This document shows, piece by piece, positions 50,036-55,675 of a stretch of 55,675 nucleotides of DNA (the first letter of the stretch is position 1; each line of letters opens with the position of its first letter). Both the position numbers and the translations under genes were made by a program. Source of the stretch: Planctomycetota bacterium (GTDB lineage Bacteria > Planctomycetota > Phycisphaerae > Phycisphaerales > UBA1924); assembly GCA_024280755.1 (NCBI GenBank), contig JAJRPN010000024.1, positions 1 to 55,675 on the forward strand, given 5' to 3'. The notes beneath the pieces were generated by a model that was not told where the DNA came from, made no database searches, and saw only the letters and a list, made by a program, of their open reading frames with translations.

Positions 50036-52336
50036 ATGGACACCAGAGGAATGAGTATGAAAAATTCTGATTCGAACAAAGAGTCTCTAGAGATGGAGGC
50101 TGATCAGCCTCTGATTACAAGAACTGCTGATCGGCTAAACCGTGTTCCCTTTATCAATCGCGTTGCTGGTATTCTAACCGGTATGCAGAAAGGGGAAGGA
50201 TTAGTGGTTGGGATTCATGGGCCTTGGGGTGATGGTAAAACAACGGTTCTAAATCTTCTTCGAACCGAACTAAAAGCAGACCAATCTCTTGTGGTGAGAG
50301 ATTTCAATCCTTGGCGATTGACAGATGAAGACGCCATGCTTCGCCAGTTTTTTACAATGCTGTCCGATGCGATTGGCGAGTCCCTTCAAACGAACGGCGA
50401 GCACGCTCGTGAGAGCGCAGGGAAATGGGCCGAGCGAGCGAGATGGATTACACGGCCAGTTGGATGGTTTTGGAAGCCTGCCGAGAGTATTGACGACCTC
50501 CTTGCTCGTTTTAGCGAGGGAGTTCTAACGGGAAGCGCCCTTGATATTGATCTGTTACGAAGTAGAATTATTGAGCTACTTCAGCAAACGAATAGACGGA
50601 TTATAATTCTTGTCGATGACATTGATCGATTGGATAAAGTCGAAATCCGAACGCTCTTTCGCGTTATCAAAGCCGGGGCGAGTTTTCCGAATGTCTGTTA
50701 TGTCTTAGCCTTTGATGATGTTATCGTTGCAAAATCATTAGGTGAACACTATGGGTCAAGTGACGAGGCTTCTGGGCGTGCATTTTTGGAAAAAATCATT
50801 CAGGTACCGTTGAAACTCCCCGTTGCAATGCGTGAAGACCTTCGAACGATTTGTTTTGAGCAGGTTGATAGGGCGATTCGTTTGGCGGGGATGGAGTTGT
50901 CCGAGCAAGAAGCTGGAGAGTTTGCTTCAAGTTTTGACCGAAACATATCTAGCCGATTAGACACGGCAAGAGCCGCTAAGCGTTTTGGCAACTCTTTGCT
51001 GTTCGCTCTTCCAATGCTCAAAGGCGAAGTAGATACTGTCGACCTTCTGTTGATAGAAGCCGTTCGTTCATTTTACCCCGAAATATACAACAGCATCAGC
51101 AATAATCATGCTGAGTTCTCTGGTGTCGAATCTGAGACTATGGGGCAAACAAATACGGATAGTAAAGCTGTTGCTTTACTTAAACCAATCCTTGATGGTT
51201 TGAAATCGAATGAACAAAAGGATTTGAAAAGTTTACTCCGTCGGTTGTTCCCCAGATTGAGTAGAGCGTATGGCAGCAGTGGGTACGGAGACACTTGGCT
51301 TGAACGATGGGCAAAGGAAAAACGGATTTGTTCGCCTAGCTATTGCCCAAGATATTTCTCTTATGCCGTGTCACTCGACGATGTGAGCGATGCGTATATC
51401 GATGGCGTCATTAAACAGGCAGTTTCTAAAGACCAACAGTCTCTTGATCAAGCATTGATGAAAGTTTTCACAAGTGGAAAGGCTCGTCGGGTTATTGAGC
51501 GATTAAGACAGCATGAAGCAGAAATACCTGTTGATGCGGTTGAATGTCTTGTCTTGGCATTCGCAATAAATGCAAAGCATATTCCCAATCCTTCCGCTTT
51601 GTTTAGCCATACTCAACCTCCAGCCCAGGCAGCGATGCTCATCTCTAATCTTATCCGATTGCTGCCTTGTGATGTGAGGGTGGATCTAGCCCTGCGGGTA
51701 ATGGAGGTCTCAAATCCAATGTGGTTTGCCGGAGAGTGTTTGCGATGGATGTATGTTACTGATGAGGAAGATAAAGCCGAGAGTAATGCGTTAAAAAAAC
51801 AGCAGGTTGATGAAGTTCGATTATCGCTGACTACCCGCATTAGGCAACGCTCAGAAGAAGGCGATCGGCTATTTGATTTGACAATTCCGCAGGAACAACG
51901 GCTACTTTATGAGTGGGCGAGAGCGGAGGGGCGTGATTCCGTTCAAGCTCATTTAGCAGCAATATTTGAGCAGGACCCGAAGAGCATTGGGACCTTTCTC
52001 CAGACAATGGCACCGCGTTCATGGGGTAACGGAGATGCCGTACCCAGTGTTGGCAACATTGATGGAAATCAATTTAAGAATATTGAACATCTCTTTGATC
52101 TTGACGAGATGGCAGCGTTGATCCAAGAGCATTTATCTGGAAATTTTGAAGAAGAAGCATCTTTCTTTCCAAACAACGAAAAACCAATCGAGCAACAGCT
52201 CGCTGAGCAATTCATCCATATCTGGAAGCAATGGAAATCCGAAGGTGAGCCAAGTGATTCATCTGAAAAACAAACAGAGCAAGACGATTCTGAGGGTGTC
52301 GGAAATGATTCTCCAGATGGCGAATCAAAGGACTAG
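50036..52336 (+). CDS. KAP-family P-loop NTPase
   Basis: A 766-aa KAP NTPase. Walker A GIHGPWGDGKTTVLNLL is near residue 60 and VVRDFNPWRLTDEDAMLRQF follows, the family's 'W.N.W' position. Walker B is RIIILVDDIDRLD (about 188) with VLAFDD after it. The C-terminal 400 residues are helical and unassigned, ending in an acidic Ser/Asp/Glu tail. No clear membrane helices are inserted, unlike many KAP proteins. KAP proteins include the phage-exclusion protein PifA. The start may be 50036 or the Met at 50057, which has AGAGGA seven bases upstream. It lies 107 bp after the TIR gene on the same strand. Confidence 0.82.
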   Translation: MDTRGMSMKNSDSNKESLEMEADQPLITRTADRLNRVPFINRVAGILTGMQKGEGLVVGIHGPWGDGKTTVLNLLRTELKADQSLVVRDFNPWRLTDEDAMLRQFFTMLSDAIGESLQTNGEHARESAGKWAERARWITRPVGWFWKPAESIDDLLARFSEGVLTGSALDIDLLRSRIIELLQQTNRRIIILVDDIDRLDKVEIRTLFRVIKAGASFPNVCYVLAFDDVIVAKSLGEHYGSSDEASGRAFLEKIIQVPLKLPVAMREDLRTICFEQVDRAIRLAGMELSEQEAGEFASSFDRNISSRLDTARAAKRFGNSLLFALPMLKGEVDTVDLLLIEAVRSFYPEIYNSISNNHAEFSGVESETMGQTNTDSKAVALLKPILDGLKSNEQKDLKSLLRRLFPRLSRAYGSSGYGDTWLERWAKEKRICSPSYCPRYFSYAVSLDDVSDAYIDGVIKQAVSKDQQSLDQALMKVFTSGKARRVIERLRQHEAEIPVDAVECLVLAFAINAKHIPNPSALFSHTQPPAQAAMLISNLIRLLPCDVRVDLALRVMEVSNPMWFAGECLRWMYVTDEEDKAESNALKKQQVDEVRLSLTTRIRQRSEEGDRLFDLTIPQEQRLLYEWARAEGRDSVQAHLAAIFEQDPKSIGTFLQTMAPRSWGNGDAVPSVGNIDGNQFKNIEHLFDLDEMAALIQEHLSGNFEEEASFFPNNEKPIEQQLAEQFIHIWKQWKSEGEPSDSSEKQTEQDDSEGVGNDSPDGESKD

Positions 52337-52559
52337 CCATTGTGGTTCAGATCATTTGATGAAATCGCAATGGTCACAATTTTACTTACACGCGTGTCCG
52401 GCACTACCTCCACCTGAGTTCCAAAATGAGTTCCAAATCGATGTCTCAAGAATGGCAAAGAACGGCAAAAACTGGCAAAGACTCGGAATGGGAAAATGGC
52501 TTCTTGATTCAGAAACGCTGATTTGGGGTTGCTATCATTGATTGTGAAGCATGATGCGG

Positions 52560-52577
52560 CGAATCCCCCCTGCTCCG
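52560..52577 (+). other. tRNA-Ser 3'-end-like sequence, possible attachment site
   Basis: CGAATCCCCCCTGCTCCG reads like the T-loop end, T-stem, acceptor strand and G73 of a bacterial tRNA-Ser. The 5' part of a tRNA and the CCA are missing. An isolated 3' end is what an integrated element leaves as its distal att site. No partner copy is in the window. Confidence 0.3.
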
Positions 52578-52595
52578 TTGACATAAAAGGTATAC

Positions 52596-52624
52596 GAAAC
52601 GGCGTCCCGAAAAGACGCCGTTTC
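52596..52624. terminator. Strong hairpin terminator
   Basis: GAAACGGCGTC and GACGCCGTTTC form a perfect 11-bp stem with a 7-nt loop, followed by GCCCGTTTTGG. It lies between the KAP gene (plus) and the recombinase gene (minus), which converge, so it probably ends both transcripts. Confidence 0.65.
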
Positions 52625-52776
52625 GCCCGTTTTGGAGCGAGACAGGCGGTTTAGTGCGTCTCTGGGATTATCCGTATTGAGCATATCAGCCAATATCTGC
52701 CCAGTATGAGGCGAGTGTCTCTCCGGGCGATTTGAGGGATGTCCTCATGCAATTCGAATTGGGAGTGAGCAGGGAA

Positions 52777-54513
52777 TCAGTTGGCGGATTGTGCGGAATT
52801 GAACTGGTTCATTGCTGCGTTGATCCCGAGTTCGGTGGCTTGGCGATCCCAATCGAGTTGCTTTGATGCAGTGAGGAGATCGCCGAGTGTGATTCTGCTG
52901 GGGAGCGTTCCGGCGAGTGCATTTCGGAGTATATCTGGGCTCAGTCGAGTGAGCGGGAGCAGATTCAGGATGCGCGTGCGATTGAGTCGATGCTCGATTG
53001 CGTATTCACGAATCTGCAGCCCGGTTTTGATAAGCCCATCATGCCAGCGGTAGGCCAGCCCAATTGCGTCAACGATGTGCTGTCTCGGTTCAGGAGTAGA
53101 GGGAATGACTAGGTCATGTCCATCAGGGCTCAGCAGCAGTCGTCGGCCATCGAGTTTCTTGATCTGAATCTTGAGCGTCAGTTGGATGAGCTTGCCACAG
53201 TCTTCTACATCTGGTGTGTACAGACAGGTCGGATGTGTCGAAGACTTTGTTGGTGTTTGCCTGAAGTCGTGTTGTCGGAGTTGCTCGACTTGATCGGTTA
53301 TCAAGCTGAGCGTGATCGAGTCTGAAGCGAGTATGACTTCATCGATGATCTTGCGGATCCATTGGTTCCGCACTTCTGTGGGTTGTTGAATGAGTTCGTG
53401 GTGATCAAGATGGCTCAGGACGATGCCTTGCACGAGTTCATCGAGGTGCACCGCGTTGATCATCTTGATCGGGCAGTTTTCGAATCCGTGCTTAATCGCC
53501 TTCTGGCTGATGTAGTATCGCACAAGCCGCTTTTGCTTGGTCTCACTCTTTTTGGTCAGCGGCCGATGGGTAGAAGTCGGGCTCATCGCAAATCCATCGC
53601 TCGTGCGCAGCTTGCCCTTGAGTAGATGCGGATGGGTCCAGCGGTGGAGGTTCTTGCGATCCTGTTTGGTCATGAGTTTCTGCGCGGTGTCCCATGTCGC
53701 TGGGTCGATGATCGGCACATGCAAGCCGTCGTAGATCTCGGTGTGATCGCCCCGGGTATGGGTAATCTTGCCGACATAGATCCGGTTGGTCAGGACGCAG
53801 TGGATGTACTTCTGAGAGAGTCGTTTTCCGCCATGAAAAATGCCTTTTTTGCTCGTCCATTGCTTTGTGGTGTATCCGGCTTCGTTGAGTTCATTTGCTA
53901 CGGCAACGAGTGAAGGGCCATCAATATACCGTTCGAAGATTGTGCGAACAAGATCCGCCTGCTCGTGGATGATGAAGAGTCCCTTGGTTTCCTCGCCAGT
54001 CTGGAGCCGGTACCCGAGCGGGGGTTGACCACCGACCCAGTAGCCCTTCTTCTTGGCCGCCGCGAGTTTGTCTCGGATGCGCTCGCCAGAAACCTCGCGT
54101 TCGAACTGGGCGAAGCTCAGAAGCATGTTGAGTGTCAAGCGTCCCATCGAGGTCGTGGTGTTGAACTGTTGTGTCACAGACACAAACGAGACCTGCTTTT
54201 CGTCAAACACATCCATCATCCGAGCGAAGTCGCTCAGCGAACGGCTCAGGCGATCAACTTTGTAGACCACGACGACATCGATTCGGCCCCGGTCGATGTC
54301 ATCGAGTAGCTGTTTGAGCCCAGGTCGTTTCATGGTGCCGCCGGAAAACCCGCCGTCGTTGTATTCATCCTCCACCAGCAGCCAGCCCTCGTGCTTCTGG
54401 CTCTTGATGTAATCGATGCCCGCCTCTCGCTGGGCATCGAGTGAGTTGAAGGCCATGTCGAGACCCTCTTCGTTGGACTTGCGGGTGTAGATTGCGCAGC
54501 GGGTGGTTTTCAT
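52777..54513 (-). CDS. Large serine recombinase
   Basis: A 578-aa recombinase. The resolvase-type catalytic domain has the nucleophile Ser in CAIYTRKSNEEGLD (about residue 13), YNDGGFSGGTMKRPGL, VVVVYKVDRLSRSLSDF, and MLLSFAQFEREVSGERIRDKLAAAKKKG. The recombinase domain follows with GYRLQTGEETKGLFIIHE and KKGIFHGGKRLSQKYIHCVLTN. The zinc ribbon is degenerate, with only one Cys visible in its expected place. The helical C-terminus ends at an Ala/Ser-rich tail. Such enzymes integrate or excise phages and elements at specific att sites. It follows the DUF2924 gene by nine bases. Confidence 0.92.
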   Translation of the reverse strand: MKTTRCAIYTRKSNEEGLDMAFNSLDAQREAGIDYIKSQKHEGWLLVEDEYNDGGFSGGTMKRPGLKQLLDDIDRGRIDVVVVYKVDRLSRSLSDFARMMDVFDEKQVSFVSVTQQFNTTTSMGRLTLNMLLSFAQFEREVSGERIRDKLAAAKKKGYWVGGQPPLGYRLQTGEETKGLFIIHEQADLVRTIFERYIDGPSLVAVANELNEAGYTTKQWTSKKGIFHGGKRLSQKYIHCVLTNRIYVGKITHTRGDHTEIYDGLHVPIIDPATWDTAQKLMTKQDRKNLHRWTHPHLLKGKLRTSDGFAMSPTSTHRPLTKKSETKQKRLVRYYISQKAIKHGFENCPIKMINAVHLDELVQGIVLSHLDHHELIQQPTEVRNQWIRKIIDEVILASDSITLSLITDQVEQLRQHDFRQTPTKSSTHPTCLYTPDVEDCGKLIQLTLKIQIKKLDGRRLLLSPDGHDLVIPSTPEPRQHIVDAIGLAYRWHDGLIKTGLQIREYAIEHRLNRTRILNLLPLTRLSPDILRNALAGTLPSRITLGDLLTASKQLDWDRQATELGINAAMNQFNSAQSAN

Positions 54514-54522
54514 GGTGATTCC

Positions 54523-54978
54523 TTATGCAGATTGCTTGAGTTTTTTGAGGCCAAAGAAGCGAGGTCCGGACCATCGAGCCCCGGTGATCTCGCGGGCAAT
54601 CTCGGACAAATTCGCAAACTCGGTTTCCCGGTACCGGAAGCGTTTTCCATCTTCGAGGACCGTGACCTCGTGGTGGTGCCCGCGCCAAGTGCGGACGAGG
54701 GTGGTGCCCTCGGGGAGTTTGATTGGATCCCGTTGCTTCCGCTGTCCGGCGACGCTCTGCTTGGATGCTGGTGTCGGAGCGTTGCGGGTCGCGGCTTTGA
54801 GCAGGCGGCGTGTGTCGGCGTCGAGCCCGCCATGGGCCTGCTTCTGGAGATGCAAGGAAAGGCCTCGGACGAGAGCCTGCTTGAAGTGCGGGGGATCGCC
54901 ACGGATGCCGAGATTTGCCCATTCCTGTTGAAGCCGGGCTGGAGTCAGATTGGTCAGGGTGTGGAGTTCGATGGTCAT
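54523..54978 (-). CDS. DUF2924 protein
   Basis: 151 aa from Met at 54978, which has AAGGA about seven bases upstream. The pattern TPARLQQEWANLGIRGDPPHFKQALVRGLSLHLQKQAHGGL, then LPEGTTLVRTWRGHHHEVTVLEDGKRFRYRETEFANLSEIAREITGARWSGPRFFGL, is the full DUF2924 domain. These proteins are almost always encoded directly before a large serine recombinase and are thought to be phage or element accessory proteins, probably DNA-binding. An in-frame Met 42 bases upstream is less likely. Confidence 0.88.
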   Translation of the reverse strand: MTIELHTLTNLTPARLQQEWANLGIRGDPPHFKQALVRGLSLHLQKQAHGGLDADTRRLLKAATRNAPTPASKQSVAGQRKQRDPIKLPEGTTLVRTWRGHHHEVTVLEDGKRFRYRETEFANLSEIAREITGARWSGPRFFGLKKLKQSA

Positions 54979-55087
54979 CGGGCTTCCTTGATGTGCCCTT
55001 GCGGTCTGGCCTCGGCGCATGCAGACATTTCTCTCAACGAGAGGGTGCGTGGTGCGTTGGATCCGGGGCTGGCCGCAGGGCGTGGCC

Positions 55088-55119
55088 GGGGTGATAAAAG
55101 CGGAGATTCCGCTTACCCC
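55088..55119. other. Two-part inverted repeat upstream of DUF2924
   Basis: AAGCGGA/TCCGCTT with a 3-nt loop is nested in GGGGT/ACCCC, with three to five unpaired bases on one side. It sits about 110 bp upstream of the DUF2924 start. It may be an operator or a transcript-end structure; nothing further can be shown. Confidence 0.35.
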
Positions 55120-55189
55120 ATATAGCCATCATCTGAGGGAGATAGCAAGCGGGTATCGAGCTATTCGGGAGACTATTTGCAGAAAGTGT

Positions 55190-55537
55190 TCAGGGAGCGG
55201 TCGATCCCTCGACAGCTTCCCGATGAACCCAGCCTCGTACGGTTTTGCCATCGATCGCGGCTTCAATTTCGTAGCGGATTAATGCAGAACCGTCAACCAT
55301 TGGCTCAATGTGCTTTTGCAGGACAGTGGCTTCAGTACCGTGGGGTACGGAGGCGACTTCATGGCTTTGGCTCCAGTTGTCCCATCGATTGGTGAGCCGG
55401 ATGGGATCGTCATCATCGTCTTGAAGAACTATCTGATCGCCGGGGCTCCAAGTTTTGTCATCCACTTCCTGCGGAAAATAGGCATCGCTGAGGAACAGAA
55501 CACTGAATGCGATGGGATCCGATAAATCGGCATCAGC
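55190..55537 (-). pseudogene. 5'-truncated hypothetical gene
   Basis: The minus-strand frame ending at 55190 begins inside the terminal repeat (MVQNMGAG), so the original start is lost. The remaining approximately 115 aa are soluble and acidic: VDDKTWSPGDQIVLQDDDDDPIRL, then EATVLQKHIEPMVDGSALIRYEIEAAIDGKTVRGWVHREAV. The last part has the alternating-strand look of an SH3-like or small beta-barrel domain. No family is recognised. The repeat may supply a fortuitous start, so a short product could still be made. Confidence 0.5.
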
Positions 55538-55675
55538 GTGACCTGCCCCCATATTCTGTACCACTCCCTATGTTAGGGCAGTAGCGTTCCTTTGTCCCAC
55601 CAGAGGCCTGCGGAGCGTAGCGGAGCAGGCCTCTGGTGGGTGATTGACGACCCGGGTAATCCGAGTTTCCGGTGC
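55538..55675. repeat. Right copy of 138-bp terminal repeat with hairpin
   Basis: Inverted copy of 5-142. Its hairpin arms differ from the left copy at one pair, T-A on the left and C-G here. It also pairs one additional position (C-G in place of C-C). It interrupts the 5' end of the gene at 55190-55537. Both window ends thus enter the same repeat from the same side. Confidence 0.85.

Noticed and set aside
52146..52541. 131-aa plus-strand gene overlapping the KAP 3' end
   Set aside because: It shadows the KAP gene in another frame; Ser/Lys-rich composition and no ribosome site or family match.
5..55675. Linear plasmid with terminal inverted repeats
   Set aside because: The repeat interrupts genes at both ends and has an insertion-element-like edge; no telomere or replication gene is seen. 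Not excluded, but less likely.

Overview
The window looks like one contig or genomic segment from a free-living Gram-negative-type bacterium, most plausibly a planctomycete of the Phycisphaerae type. This is an inference from gene content: a compact type II secretion (T2SS) operon, an ECF-like sigma factor overlapping a Ser/Thr kinase gene, very large secreted YD/RHS proteins and DUF2924 plus a large serine recombinase. No rRNA or complete tRNA gene was seen.

Layout. (1) Bases 5-142 and 55538-55675 are the same 138-bp repeat in opposite orientation, with a long hairpin; it truncates a Fic gene on the left and the 5' end of a small gene on the right. It is probably the end of a multicopy insertion element. 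(2) 1.0-2.7 kb: a cupin gene, a divergent XRE regulator and a membrane protein. (3) 2.8-12.8 kb: a T2SS operon in the order D-E-F-G-H-I-J-K-C-like-L-like-M-like-TPR lipoprotein, nearly all genes overlapping by a few bases. (4) 13.4-22.9 kb and 29.5-38.8 kb: two polymorphic-toxin loci. Each has a giant secreted RHS protein of about 2,600-2,700 aa with dockerin-like calcium loops inside the RHS core, a different C-terminal toxin, a stop/start-overlapping immunity candidate, and a paralogous small exported coiled-coil 'companion' gene beside it. Between the loci lie a XerC-like recombinase, small genes, the sigma/kinase pair and an IS5-family element. (5) 39-47 kb: a mobilizable-element region with a DUF4143 ATPase, an array of phased 21-bp repeats, a MobF relaxase-helicase, an ArdC anti-restriction operon and two covarying structured elements. 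(6) 46.9-52.3 kb: a defence-like cluster (PD-(D/E)xK nuclease-like, HEPN, TIR-like CAP12 family and KAP NTPase proteins). (7) 52.5-55 kb: a tRNA-Ser-3'-end-like sequence, a strong terminator and a large serine recombinase with its DUF2924 partner.

How it may work together: the T2SS could export the RHS proteins and their companions, all of which carry signal peptides. The toxin tips differ while the architecture is constant, and the second locus keeps an orphan toxin tip with an Imm27-like immunity gene, as expected for polymorphic toxins that swap tips. The right-hand third looks like layered mobile DNA. Its most unusual parts are the repeat array before the relaxase gene, with near-helical 46/46/57-bp spacing, and the two 85-nt structured cores before genes of the ArdC operon.
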